Both the position numbers and the translations under genes were made by a program. The notes beneath the pieces are model-generated. The model had not been told where the DNA came from and ran no database searches. It was given only the letters and a program-made list of their open reading frames with translations. From contig NZ_LN907827.1 in assembly GCF_001517405.1 (NCBI RefSeq), positions 2,424,587 through 2,488,586 on the forward strand: a DNA stretch of 64,000 nucleotides, given 5' to 3'. Each line of letters starts with the position of its first letter. The stretch's first letter is position 1. Positions 9,901 through 17,811 of the stretch are shown in pieces. The DNA is from Duffyella gerundensis (GTDB lineage: Bacteria; Pseudomonadota; Gammaproteobacteria; Enterobacterales; Enterobacteriaceae).

Positions 9901-10033
9901 ACGGCGGATCTTCGGCGCGTCCCAGCTCGAAAAACGACAGGATGCCCGCCACCACGATCAGGATAATCAGGAACAAGGTTATGGCGCGCTCACGGACGGC
10001 AAGCGCGGAGAGGTTAAAGCGGCCGCTGCTCAT
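6956..10033 (-). CDS. RND-family efflux permease (inner-membrane pump)
   Basis: The 1025-aa protein has the RND architecture. TM1 is near the N-terminus ('TLFLIILIVVAGILSFFELG'), a large periplasmic porter loop follows, TM2-6 carry the proton-relay motif 'LGLLVDDAIIAIE' (about residues 405-417), and a second loop precedes TM8-12. Within the inner membrane it takes up drugs or other toxic compounds from the periplasm or outer leaflet and passes them to an outer-membrane channel. Its start overlaps the stop of the fusion-protein gene by 4 bp (ATGA), so the two are translationally coupled. It looks less like AcrB than like the broader HAE1 'efflux RND permease' group that works with lipoprotein adaptors. 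The substrate cannot be read from the sequence. Confidence 0.92.
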   Translation of the reverse strand: MSSGRFNLSALAVRERAITLFLIILIVVAGILSFFELGRAEDPPFTVKQMTVITAWPGATAQEMQDQVAEPLEKRLQELKWYDRSETYTRPGLAFTMLSLQDSAPPAEVQEEFYQARKKISDAAKTLPAGVIGPMVNDEFSDVTFALYALKAKGEPQRLLARDAEQLRQQLLHVPGVKKVNIIGEQAERIFVSFSHDRLATLGIAPQDIFAALNEQNVLTPAGSIATKGPEIFLRLDGALDSLEKIRNTPIVVQGKTLKLADVATVARGYEDPATFMIRNQGEPALLLGIIMREGWNGLELGKALAAETTQINASMPLGMSLVKVTDQAVNISASVDEFMVKFFVALLVVMVVCFISMGWRVGVVVAAAVPLTLAIVFVIMAASGKNFDRITLGSLILALGLLVDDAIIAIEMMVVKMEEGYDRIKASAYAWSHTAAPMLAGTLVTAVGFMPNGFAHSTAGEYTSNMFWIVGIALIASWVVAVVFTPYLGVKMLPEIKTVAGGHAAIYNTRHYQRFRRLLGAVIARKGWVAAAVVVVFVLAVLGMGLVKKQFFPTSDRPEVLVEIQMPYGSAIAQTNAAAVKVEQWLQQQPEAHIVTSYIGQGSPRFYLAMAPELPDPSFAKIVVLTADQQAREALKQRLRQAIAGGLASEARVRVTQLVFGPYSPYPVAWRVMGPNPDTLRDIAAKVEAIMQASPMMRTVNTDWGARVPTLHFSLDQDRLQAVGLTSSAVAQQLQFLLSGVPITAVREDIRSVQVMGRAAGDIRLDPAKIAGFTLVGSAGQRIPLSQVGEVAVRMEDPLLRRRDRTPTITVRGDIDEALQPPDVSARLAPLLQPVIDALPAGYRIEQAGSIEESAKATKAMAPLFPIMIAMTLLIIILQVRSMSAMIMVFLTAPLGLIGVVPTLLLFNQPFGINALVGLIALSGILMRNTLILIGQIHHNEREGLDPFHAVVEATVQRARPVLLTAIAAILAFIPLTHSVFWGTLAYTLIGGTFGGTLVTLVFLPAMYALWFRIKPDGRDNAAS

Positions 10034-11136
10034 GGCTGACTCCCAGCGGGAGCAGCGTGATGCGTGTCCGGCAGACGCACCGCTTCCCCTTCATGCAGCA
10101 GATGTGCGCCGAGCGCGACCACCTGCTCATTGGGCCGCAGGTTGCCGGTGACGCTGGCCGCCTCATCGCTGATGCCGATCACCTGCACCGGCTGCCAGGA
10201 GACGCTGGCGGGCTGACCGCTAATCCGCCAGACGCCGCTGCCTTTGCCCGCATCGTACAGTGCGGCGACCGGCACCTGCATCAGCGTCGACGCGGCTGCA
10301 TCACCGATCGCCAGCGTCACGGTAGCGCCCAGCGGCGCGTTGGCCAGCGCGCCGGTCAGCACATAACGAGCTTCATAGGTGCGGGTCAGCGGATCGGCCG
10401 CATCGGAAAGTAGCCGCAGCGTAGCCGGTTCGGCATCCTGACTGGCGCCGTATAAGGTTGCCCGCGCGGTGCTGCCTACGGTGGGACGCAACGTTTCCGG
10501 CAGCTGCACCCGCGCTTCGCGTTGCCCGGCGTGCGCCAGTCGCACCACCGGCTGTCCGGCGCTGACCACCTGCCCCGGCTCCGCCAGCGTTTCAACCACC
10601 ACGCCATCGGCATCGGCCAGTAACACGGCGTAGCCGGTGGCATTCCGCGCCACATCGGCCTGCGCCTGTGCGGCGCTGAGCTCCGCTTTAGCGGTATCAG
10701 CCGCAACCTTAATGCGATCGTAATCGGAGGCAGAGACCGCACCGGCGCTAACCAGCCCGCGATAGCGCGCGGCATCGTCGGCGGTTTGTCGTGCACGCGC
10801 GCCGGCGGCGGCGACCGCCTGCTGCTGAGACTGCGCCTGCAGGCGCAGGTCAATCGGATCCAGACGCAGCAGCGGCTGACCGCGCCGCACGCGCTGGCCG
10901 GTTTCCACCAGCCGTGCAAGGATTTTGCCGGAGACGCGAAAGCCGAGGTCGCTTTGCGTACGGGCCACCACCACGCCGCTAAATGCCCGTGCGTTGTGCT
11001 GCGCAGGCGTCACGGCGGCGACCCGCACCAGCGGAGGCTGGGTACGCGGATCGGTGGCGTCGGGATTGTCGCCGCAGGCCGTCAGGGCAAGCGGTAACAG
11101 TAAAACGGCGATGGAGGCAGCATTAAGCCGGAGCAT
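10030..11136 (-). CDS. RND efflux periplasmic adaptor (membrane fusion) lipoprotein
   Basis: The 368-aa protein has a lipoprotein signal with lipobox LTAC (Cys at about residue 21). A biotinyl-lipoyl half-motif 'GFRVSGKILARLVETGQRVRRGQPLLRLDP' is split across pieces here: 'GKILARLVETGQ' and 'RRGQPLLRLD'. An alpha-helical hairpin follows (about 95-165, rich in Ala/Gln), then the second lipoyl half 'VVVETLAEPGQVVSAGQPVV' and beta-barrel domains. It would be anchored in the inner membrane and bridge the RND pump to the outer-membrane channel. It is co-transcribed with the pump and lies downstream of the tetR gene, with an operator-like element in the 74-bp gap. Confidence 0.9.
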   Translation of the reverse strand: MLRLNAASIAVLLLPLALTACGDNPDATDPRTQPPLVRVAAVTPAQHNARAFSGVVVARTQSDLGFRVSGKILARLVETGQRVRRGQPLLRLDPIDLRLQAQSQQQAVAAAGARARQTADDAARYRGLVSAGAVSASDYDRIKVAADTAKAELSAAQAQADVARNATGYAVLLADADGVVVETLAEPGQVVSAGQPVVRLAHAGQREARVQLPETLRPTVGSTARATLYGASQDAEPATLRLLSDAADPLTRTYEARYVLTGALANAPLGATVTLAIGDAAASTLMQVPVAALYDAGKGSGVWRISGQPASVSWQPVQVIGISDEAASVTGNLRPNEQVVALGAHLLHEGEAVRLPDTHHAAPAGSQP

Positions 11137-11183
11137 GGGTTTCCTTACTGAAGTATCAGGACAGAAACCGCATTCTCCGACTA

Positions 11184-11207
11184 GTGACCAAAAATGTCAA
11201 TCGTCAC
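11184..11207. promoter_or_regulatory. Probable TetR operator upstream of the adaptor-pump genes
   Basis: The element gtgacca-N10-tcgtcac followed by aaatt matches in spacing and flanks the near-perfect palindrome at 11864-11887. It lies between the tetR stop and the adaptor start, so the adaptor-pump genes may have a repressor-controlled promoter of their own. Confidence 0.65.
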
Positions 11208-11210
11208 AAA

Positions 11211-11825
11211 TTAAGGGGCCAGACTGCGCAGGATCAGCGAAGAGAGGTGCTGAGCCGCCTCAGCGGCGGTATCCAGATTGTACTGCAGCTGAACGGGGCT
11301 GATATAAGGGCGCAGCACCAGAAAAATGGCATGTGACGCCTCATCCAGCGGCGTTTTGCGCTCAAACTCCCCTGACTGACGACCCGCCAGCAAAATCTCC
11401 TGCACCAGCTGCAGTAGCTGCGCCTCATGCGCCACGGCAGAAGGCCACTTATCGCGGGACGAGACGGTCGCAATGTCATACAGCTTACGATCGTGGAAAA
11501 AGAGATCGCTGCCCGCCTCCACCAACGCCTTGAAAAATCGGCGTAATTTTTCCGATGCCGTGGGCGCGTCGGCAATCGCCGACAGCACGATATCCCGCAG
11601 CATCGCCAGGCGATTACTGCAAATCACCTCGCCAATCGCCTGTTTGGAATCAAAAAATTTATAGATATAGGCTTTGGAAAAGCCGATGGCTTTGGCCAAA
11701 TCAGATACGGTGGTTTTTTCATAACCAAAGTGGCTGAAATACTCGGTGGCCGCGGCCACTACCTGTTCGCGAACGCTGTGATCCAGAGGGCCACGCGTGT
11801 GGGAGTTCTTCATAAGTGTCGTCAT
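11211..11825 (-). CDS. TetR-family repressor of the RND efflux operon
   Basis: The 204-aa protein has the TetR DNA-binding domain at residues about 19-65 ('REQVVAAATEYF', 'TTVSDLAKAIGFSKAYIYKFF'). A ligand-binding helical C-domain follows. It is transcribed in the same direction as the adaptor and pump and divergently from the outer-membrane channel gene. Matching 24-bp operator-like elements lie on both sides of the gene. It therefore probably controls both halves of the system and itself, with release by a pump substrate. An alternative start at the fifth codon (ATG 11813) is possible. Confidence 0.88.
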   Translation of the reverse strand: MTTLMKNSHTRGPLDHSVREQVVAAATEYFSHFGYEKTTVSDLAKAIGFSKAYIYKFFDSKQAIGEVICSNRLAMLRDIVLSAIADAPTASEKLRRFFKALVEAGSDLFFHDRKLYDIATVSSRDKWPSAVAHEAQLLQLVQEILLAGRQSGEFERKTPLDEASHAIFLVLRPYISPVQLQYNLDTAAEAAQHLSSLILRSLAP

Positions 11826-11863
11826 TTCTCCAGCTTAGCCCGCACCGGCCTGATTGACAATGA

Positions 11864-11887
11864 GTGACCAAAGTATAATATGGTCAC
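11864..11887. promoter_or_regulatory. TetR operator in the divergent tetR/channel promoter region
   Basis: The palindrome gtgacca-N10-tggtcac has perfect 7-bp arms. It overlaps a possible promoter for the channel gene (TTGACA at 11854-11859 and an AT-rich -10 near 11874-11881). Repressor binding here would block both divergent promoters. It also makes ATG 11880 an unlikely start for the channel protein. Confidence 0.75.
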
Positions 11888-11912
11888 AAATTCAGTTGTT
11901 CAAGGAATGCTC

Positions 11913-13394
11913 ATGTTTGTTCTGCGTGCTCTTTCTCTGCTGGTCAGCGGCAGCCTGTTGGCAGGCTGCGCGGTGGGACCCGATTATCATCGTCCCGATC
12001 TCGCGCTGTCCGATCGCTATCAGACCTCATCCGCTGTTTCGCAGAGTGGCACCGGTCAGCCCGCCAGTTTTAGCCTCTGGTGGCAAGCGTTCCATGATCC
12101 CCTGTTAAGCCACCTGGTTTCAAGCGCACTGGCGCAGAATCTTGATATCGCCCAGGCGGCAGCCCGTCTCAGCCAGGCGCGTGCGGGCGTTGGCGCGGCC
12201 ACGGCGGCGCTGCTGCCCTCTGCCACGGTCAGCGCGGAGGGCGCGCGCGCCAGACAGTCGCTGGAAACCCCGATCGGTCAGCTGCTTAACGCCACCCCGG
12301 ACGACTCGCGTTATGGCAGCGCCTGGCAAACCGATCTCAACGCCAGCTGGGAGCTGGATCTGTTTGGCGGCCTGCGCCGGGGCAGAGAAGCGGCGCTGGC
12401 AGAGTATCAGGCCGCACAGGCGGCGGTGGTGGCGACCCGGTTGGCAGTTGCCGCGCAAACGGCAGACAGCTATATCACGCTGCGCGGTTTACAGGCACGG
12501 CTGGAGATCGCCAGACAACAGGTGGCGGCACAGCGTGAGCTGACCGAAAAAGTCAGGCTGCTTACCGCGCAGGGGCTGATGGAAACTCGTCAGCTGCAAC
12601 AGAGCGAAGGCGCGCTGGCACAGGTTGAAGCCCGTATTCCTGCCCTGCAACAGGCCATTGATGCCGCGATGAATGCGCTGGACGTGATGCTGGCCACGCC
12701 GCCGGGCACCCATCGCACGCTGCTGGCCAAACCTGCTGCCATACCATCGGTGCCGCAAATGACCGCCACCGGCACGCCTGCCGACCTGCTGAGACGCCGA
12801 CCCGATCTGATCGTGGCCGAGCGCCGTCTCGCGGCGACTAACGCGCGCATCGGCCAGGCGATTGGCGAATACTACCCCACCTTTTCGCTGAGTGCGTTGC
12901 TCGGCAGCGCCACGGCAATCTCCGAGGGCCATCTCTTTTCCGGTGCTGCCAGCCAGGCGTCCGGCGTCATCGGCTTACGCTGGCGGCTGTTTGATTTCGG
13001 CCGCATCAACGCGCAGATCGCGCAGGCAAAAGGCGAGCAGGCTGAAGCGCTGGCGGCGTATCGACAGGCCGCATTACGGGCCACGGCGGACGTGGAAAAT
13101 GCGCTCTCCGCGTTGACCAATAATGAAAAACAAACCGCCACGTTGATCGCCGGGGAAACTGCGCTGAGCAGCGCACGCAATGCAACCTTTAGCGCCTGGC
13201 AACAGGGTGCTGCCAGCCTGATTGACGTGCTGTATGACGACCAAAATCTGCTGCAGGCGGCCGATGCCCGAGCCCAGGCACAAACGGCCACGGCGCGTGC
13301 GGCGGTGGCGACCTTCAACGCGCTGGGTGGTGGCTGGCAGCCCGAAAAGCGGGATGTCGCACCGGCTGGCATCGATACGCGGGCAGCGCCGTAA
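11913..13394 (+). CDS. Outer-membrane efflux channel lipoprotein (NodT/TolC-like)
   Basis: The 493-aa protein starts at ATG 11913, behind an AAGGA ribosome site. The upstream ATG at 11880 falls inside the operator. The N-terminus is a lipoprotein signal ending in LLAGC followed by 'AVGPDYHRP', the hallmark of the NodT subfamily of outer-membrane factors (OprM/CusC type). Two repeated halves of long alpha-helices and short beta-strands are visible, with 'DLLRRRPDLIVAERRLAATN' in the second half, a well-known family motif (here split: 'DLLRRRPDL', 'AERRLAATNARIG'). It is divergent from tetR and completes the tripartite pump with the adaptor and RND genes. Confidence 0.92.
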   Translation: MFVLRALSLLVSGSLLAGCAVGPDYHRPDLALSDRYQTSSAVSQSGTGQPASFSLWWQAFHDPLLSHLVSSALAQNLDIAQAAARLSQARAGVGAATAALLPSATVSAEGARARQSLETPIGQLLNATPDDSRYGSAWQTDLNASWELDLFGGLRRGREAALAEYQAAQAAVVATRLAVAAQTADSYITLRGLQARLEIARQQVAAQRELTEKVRLLTAQGLMETRQLQQSEGALAQVEARIPALQQAIDAAMNALDVMLATPPGTHRTLLAKPAAIPSVPQMTATGTPADLLRRRPDLIVAERRLAATNARIGQAIGEYYPTFSLSALLGSATAISEGHLFSGAASQASGVIGLRWRLFDFGRINAQIAQAKGEQAEALAAYRQAALRATADVENALSALTNNEKQTATLIAGETALSSARNATFSAWQQGAASLIDVLYDDQNLLQAADARAQAQTATARAAVATFNALGGGWQPEKRDVAPAGIDTRAAP

Positions 13395-13594
13395 CCGGCC
13401 AACGCGCCTGACAGTTTCGGTTTAAATCAGCCCTGCGGCAGAGAAAGGCCAGAGAGCCGTGGCCGCCATGCGTGGCGTTAAATCCTGCTGCTGTTCCCTG
13501 CCGCGCCGGCGTTTTTATTCCGGCGTCCCGCTTTACTGACGCGTAAAGCCCTGTGCTACCATGCCGCTTTGCTTCTTATTTTGCTGAGCATGAT

Positions 13595-14227
13595 GTGGAC
13601 AGTTCAAAACGTAAAAATGACCCGGAAGGGCTAAAAAAGCGCATTATCGCCGCCGCGCTGGCTAATTTTGCCGAATTTGGCATGCAGGGCGCACGCATGG
13701 AAGAGATCGCTGAAAAAGCGCAGACCACTAAGCGCATGGTGGTGTATCACTTCGCCAGTAAAGAGCAGCTCTATGTTGTGGTGCTCGAGCAGGTTTATCA
13801 GGCGATGCGCGAGCATGAAAGCGGACTGGATCTCGCCAGCCTGCCGCCGCGCGAGGCGATGATTCGGCTGGTGGAAGCGAGCTTTGATTATCACACTCAG
13901 CATCCCGATTTTATGCGGCTGGTCTGCACCGAAAACCTTCTGCGTGGCCGCTATATCTCCCGTTCCGCGCGCATCAAGGCGCTGAACAAAAGCGCGCTGG
14001 ATGTGCTGGAGGCGGTATTGCAGCGTGGCCAGCGCGACGCGGTTTTCCTCCCGTCCATCGATACGGTGGATGTACACCGGCTGATCAGCAGCATTTGCGT
14101 GCATCATGTTGCAAATCGTTACACCTTCAACACTCTCTTCACCCCCAACGACAGCGAGGCGGAAAGCATTCGCCGCAACCGTCAGTTAGCCGTTGATGCC
14201 ACACTGGGCTACATCTGCCCGCGTTAG
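13595..14227 (+). CDS. TetR-family regulator, unknown target
   Basis: The protein is 210 aa from GTG 13595; the open frame extends to GTG 13553, but the shorter start looks like related proteins ('MDSSKRKNDPEGLKKRI'). The HTH domain is at about residues 12-60, with 'RMEEIAEKAQTTKRMVVYHFASKEQLY'-type residues split as 'MEEIAEKAQTTKRM' and 'YHFASKEQLY'. The C-domain resembles the NicS/RutR-like TetR_C group. It stands alone, 99 bp upstream of a lactone oxidase gene on the same strand. It may regulate that pair, though no clear operator was seen. Confidence 0.82.
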   Translation: MDSSKRKNDPEGLKKRIIAAALANFAEFGMQGARMEEIAEKAQTTKRMVVYHFASKEQLYVVVLEQVYQAMREHESGLDLASLPPREAMIRLVEASFDYHTQHPDFMRLVCTENLLRGRYISRSARIKALNKSALDVLEAVLQRGQRDAVFLPSIDTVDVHRLISSICVHHVANRYTFNTLFTPNDSEAESIRRNRQLAVDATLGYICPR

Positions 14228-14325
14228 TCGGGTAGCATTAACGTAGCGGCGGGTTCCTGGTCTACGCTTACTTCACCATTGCGTAAAGAGACGCAATTCA
14301 CCGAGCTGACAAAAGGAACGCCGTC

Positions 14326-15711
14326 TTGAACGAAGAGACACTCTATCCGCTGCGTAATACGCATGCCACCGAACAGGATCCGCAATTGTGGAACTGGGCG
14401 CATAACGCCACCCTCGGCAATCGCCAGCAGCTGCGTCGTCCGCAAAACGAAGCGGAATTGCAGCAGCTGGTCGCGTCTCATCACGGCAAAATCCGCGTTA
14501 TTGGCAGCCGCATGGCACCAGGCCGCATGCTGGATATCGCCGCCAGTGGCGATCTGCTGCTCGACCTCAGCGCGTTGAGTGGGCTGATTGCCAGCACCGA
14601 TGACACCGTGACTTTTGCCGGTGCCACGTTGCTGAGCGACGTCTATGACTGCCTGACGCAGATGGACCGCATGCTTGCCTCGTCGCCGGGCGTAATTTCC
14701 GTGCAAACGCTGGCGGGTGCCATGGCCACCGGTACCCACGGTCAGGGATTACAACAAAGCTCGCTGGCCGACGAGGCGATCATGATTCGCCTGCTGATGG
14801 CCGACGGCACGCTGCGTGAGTTTACGCCGCAGGACAGTGAATTTGGCGCGGTGCAGGTGTCGATGGGCGCGCTCGGCATCGTTACCGCCGTGACGCTGCG
14901 CACCCGGCCAGCGCACATCTATACCTGCTTCAAAACCGCCCTTAGCGCCGATACGCTGGAGCAGGATCTGCCGCAGTGGAACCGCGATTTTGCCCTCAGC
15001 AAAGCCTGGTGGTTTGTTGATGACAACCAGATGCACGTCTGGAATGCGCGCGAGGCGACGGCGGAAGAGACCCAGGCGTATCAGCAGAACAACCGTGAAG
15101 TCGTTAAGCAGAATGAAGGCGAAGGCAACAGCCAGCTGAATCAGACCATCGATCAGACGCTGGAACATATGCACCGTGATACGCAGATTCGCGGCGAAGG
15201 CGGCAAACAGTTCCGTACCGTGACCCGCTTCCGCGATTTCTCCGACGTTACCGGCGACATCTATCAGCTGTTCTGCCGTGGGATTGCCGTACCGCAGATC
15301 AACGTCGAGATTGGCGTGCCGCTGGCGAAAACGCCGCAGATCATCAGCAAGATCAAACGCTGGTACGCGGAAAACCAGCCGCACATGCACTACCCCATTA
15401 TCATTCGCTGCACCGGTGCCTCTTCCGGCTGGCTTAACCCGTCGGCGCAGCAGGAGACCTGCTACTTCGGCTTTGTCGTCTATTACGCCGATGACGGTAC
15501 GCTGTCTGAAGCGGGGCTGCATTTTCTGACCGAAGTCGAGAAGCTGCTGGCGGCGGAAGGCGGCCGTCCGCACTGGGGCAAATATTACAATCAGTCGCTC
15601 TATAACTGGGGTGCAATCTATCCGCAGTGGGACGCCTTCCGCGCCCTGCGCAGCCAGTTCGATCCGCAACAGAAATTCAGCAACGACTATCTTGCTAAGC
15701 TGTTCGATTAA
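14326..15711 (+). CDS. FAD-linked aldono-1,4-lactone oxidase (ALO/gulonolactone-oxidase family)
   Basis: The 461-aa protein starts at TTG 14326, 8 bp after an AAAAGGA site. The N-terminal half is a PCMH-type FAD-binding domain ('RRPQNEAELQQLV', 'IRVIGSR', 'LAGAMATGTHGQG'). The C-terminal half is a D-arabinono-lactone oxidase domain ending with 'GRPHWGK', the conserved HWxK active-site signature of ALO and plant/animal aldonolactone oxidoreductases. Family enzymes oxidise aldono-1,4-lactones to ascorbate or its analogues. The sugar used here is unknown. It is followed 21 bp later by a GT8 glycosyltransferase in an apparent operon. This is an unusual enzyme class for an enterobacterium. Confidence 0.85.
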   Translation: MNEETLYPLRNTHATEQDPQLWNWAHNATLGNRQQLRRPQNEAELQQLVASHHGKIRVIGSRMAPGRMLDIAASGDLLLDLSALSGLIASTDDTVTFAGATLLSDVYDCLTQMDRMLASSPGVISVQTLAGAMATGTHGQGLQQSSLADEAIMIRLLMADGTLREFTPQDSEFGAVQVSMGALGIVTAVTLRTRPAHIYTCFKTALSADTLEQDLPQWNRDFALSKAWWFVDDNQMHVWNAREATAEETQAYQQNNREVVKQNEGEGNSQLNQTIDQTLEHMHRDTQIRGEGGKQFRTVTRFRDFSDVTGDIYQLFCRGIAVPQINVEIGVPLAKTPQIISKIKRWYAENQPHMHYPIIIRCTGASSGWLNPSAQQETCYFGFVVYYADDGTLSEAGLHFLTEVEKLLAAEGGRPHWGKYYNQSLYNWGAIYPQWDAFRALRSQFDPQQKFSNDYLAKLFD

Positions 15712-15732
15712 TTATTTGAGTAAAGGGATGAC

Positions 15733-16560
15733 ATGAAAGCCTGGATTACGCTGCTTACCCAGCCGGAATACCTGATTGGGGTGCAGGCACTGCACAAATC
15801 ACTCCAGCAGAGCCAGAGCGCCTGGCCGCTGGTGGTGATGGTGACCGACAACATTGGTGAAGATGACCGTGCGCGCCTGCAACAGGCGGGCTGCCTGCTG
15901 CGTGCCGTGGAACCGCTGGCCCCAAAAACCGAACTGGAACAGCATTACGCCTCGGCACAATTCAGCGAAGTCTGGACCAAGCTGCGCGCCTGGCAGCTTA
16001 CCGAGTTTAGTCGGCTGGTGTTTCTCGATGCCGATATGCTGGTGCTGAAAAACATGGATGAGCTGTTTGATCAGCCGCTGGCGCCCGGCGAGATTGCCGC
16101 CTGCCACGCCTGCCGCTGTAACCCAAATAAGGTGGCGAGTTATCCCGCCAGCTGGCAGCCGGAAAACTGCTTTTACACCTGGCAGGATCGCGCCCTGCCC
16201 GCTCCGGCGTCGCTGGATAACTACCTTAACGGCGGCTTCCTGGTGCTGACGCCAGACGACGCGCAATTTGCTGCGCTGGCCAACAGCATTGCGGCCATTG
16301 ACGATCTTTCCGCTTATGCCTTCTCTGAACAGGATTTGCTGAATGAGGTGTTCGCCGGGCGTTGGCAGCCGCTTTCGTGGGTTTATAACGCATTAAAAAC
16401 CTTGCCTTATCAGCATGCCGCCAGCTGTAAAGTTGAAGAGATTAAAAACCTGCACTATATCCAGGCGAAGCCCTGGCACCGCGATCTGAACCAGCCAGAA
16501 AGCGAGCGCGATAAATATTACGCGCTCGATAAACTCTGGTGGCAGACGATGGCCGACTAA
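15733..16560 (+). CDS. GT8-family glycosyltransferase (glycogenin/galactinol-synthase-like)
   Basis: The 275-aa protein resembles eukaryote-type GT8 enzymes. It has an N-terminal 'WITLLTQPEYLIGVQAL', the metal-binding DxD motif in 'VFLDADMLVLKN' (about residues 96-107), 'LNGGFLVLTPD' and 'FSEQDLLNEVF'. It has no signal peptide or membrane segment, so it should act in the cytoplasm with a UDP-sugar donor. The gene follows the lactone oxidase with 21 bp between them. An attractive but unproven idea is that it glycosylates the lactone-oxidase product. It could also act on an unrelated acceptor such as a polyol. Confidence 0.82.
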   Translation: MKAWITLLTQPEYLIGVQALHKSLQQSQSAWPLVVMVTDNIGEDDRARLQQAGCLLRAVEPLAPKTELEQHYASAQFSEVWTKLRAWQLTEFSRLVFLDADMLVLKNMDELFDQPLAPGEIAACHACRCNPNKVASYPASWQPENCFYTWQDRALPAPASLDNYLNGGFLVLTPDDAQFAALANSIAAIDDLSAYAFSEQDLLNEVFAGRWQPLSWVYNALKTLPYQHAASCKVEEIKNLHYIQAKPWHRDLNQPESERDKYYALDKLWWQTMAD

Positions 16561-16576
16561 CGCTTACGGCGCAGGA

Positions 16577-17698
16577 TCAGACGTTGATCCAGCGCCGTTC
16601 TTTCGCTGATACCGCAATCGCTTCCAGCACTTTTGAAACCTGCAACCCTTCGGCAAAATCGGGCCACATCGGATCGTCCGCGGCCACGCCGTTGATCAAA
16701 TCACGGATCTCCACGGTTTTCTGATCGTTAAAGCCGATGCCGTGACCCGCTGAAACGCAGAAATTGGCATAATCCGGGTGCGCCGGGCCGGTAAGAATAG
16801 TTTTAAAACCCTGCCGCCCCGCCTCGTCGTCATGCAGATAAAGCGCCAGCTCCGCCATTCTTTCCTGGGTGTAACGCAGCGTGCCTTTGGTGCCGGTCAC
16901 CACATAGGTTAAGCCCATTTTGCTGCCGCAGGCGATACGCGACGTTTCGATGACGCCATGCGCACCGTTGCTGAAACGCAGCAGCGCGCTGGCTTGATCT
17001 TCATTTTCCACCGGCAACAGGCGATCCAGCGCCTGCGGATCGGGCCGCTCGGTGATCACCGTCTGCATGTCGCCGCTGACCTCAGTAATGCCGCCCACCA
17101 GATAGTGCGCCATATTGACGATATGGGCAGCCAGATCGCCCAGCGCGCCCAACCCGGCCAGCGCCTGCTGGCAATGCCAGTCGCGTGGCGTGGCTGGATT
17201 AGCCAGATAATCCTCGTTGTGCGTGCCGTAAAAATGCACCACCTTGCCAATCTCACCGCGGGCGATAATCTCTTTCGCCAGCTGGCTGGTGGGGTTTTTC
17301 ATGTAGTTAAAGCCCACCAGCGTTTTCACGCCTGCCTGCTGCGCGGCACGGGTCATCGCTTCGGCATCGGCGACGCTCAGGGCTAACGGCTTCTCTGAGT
17401 AGACGTGCTTGCCGTGACGAATCGCCTCCAGCGCCATCTCTTTATGCAAAAAGTTAGGCGCGCAGATATCGACCACATCGATCTGCGGATCGCTGACTAG
17501 CTCGCGCCAGTCGCCGGTGGCTCGGGTAAAACCAAACGCCTGGGCTTTCTCCTGCGCCAGCTGCGGATTCACCTCCGCCAGCATTTCACGCACGATTTCG
17601 CCCTTTAGCGCAAAGACCGTTGCCGCCTGTGCGTAGGCGATCGCGTGACAGCGACCGATGTAGCCACTGCCAATCATGCCGATGCGGACCTTTTTCAT
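16577..17698 (-). CDS. Gfo/Idh/MocA-family NAD(P)-dependent sugar dehydrogenase
   Basis: The 373-aa oxidoreductase has a Rossmann fold at the N-terminus ('RIGMIGSGYIGRCHA', residues about 5-19) and the family 'SEKPLALS' motif with the catalytic Lys near residue 100. A C-terminal alpha/beta substrate domain contains 'HIVNMAHYLVGG'. Related enzymes oxidise myo-inositol, scyllo-inositol or pyranosides. No partner genes for inositol use are adjacent. It is convergent with the GT8 gene and divergently spaced from nothing obvious. A notable inverted repeat lies upstream at 17738-17773 and may be its operator. Confidence 0.85.
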   Translation of the reverse strand: MKKVRIGMIGSGYIGRCHAIAYAQAATVFALKGEIVREMLAEVNPQLAQEKAQAFGFTRATGDWRELVSDPQIDVVDICAPNFLHKEMALEAIRHGKHVYSEKPLALSVADAEAMTRAAQQAGVKTLVGFNYMKNPTSQLAKEIIARGEIGKVVHFYGTHNEDYLANPATPRDWHCQQALAGLGALGDLAAHIVNMAHYLVGGITEVSGDMQTVITERPDPQALDRLLPVENEDQASALLRFSNGAHGVIETSRIACGSKMGLTYVVTGTKGTLRYTQERMAELALYLHDDEAGRQGFKTILTGPAHPDYANFCVSAGHGIGFNDQKTVEIRDLINGVAADDPMWPDFAEGLQVSKVLEAIAVSAKERRWINV

Positions 17699-17737
17699 GC
17701 TGCGCTCCTGATAAATGAGTAATCAGATGAAATCTAT

Positions 17738-17773
17738 ATTTCATTTATCGCAGCGACAATGATAAAATGAAAT
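17738..17773. promoter_or_regulatory. Inverted repeat upstream of the Gfo/Idh/MocA gene
   Basis: Arms atttcatttatc (17738-17749) and gataaaatgaaat (17761-17773) are inverted complements with one extra A. They lie 40 bp before the dehydrogenase start. The spacing and position suit a regulator-binding site. No regulator gene is adjacent, so the assignment is only structural. Confidence 0.5.
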
Positions 17774-17811
17774 AATTGTGATCACCGTGCGGTCACGCAT
17801 CACGCCTGCCG

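Noticed and set aside
14749..15669. 306-codon antisense frame in the lactone oxidase gene
   Set aside because: It follows the codon bias of the sense gene and has no ribosome site or family resemblance.
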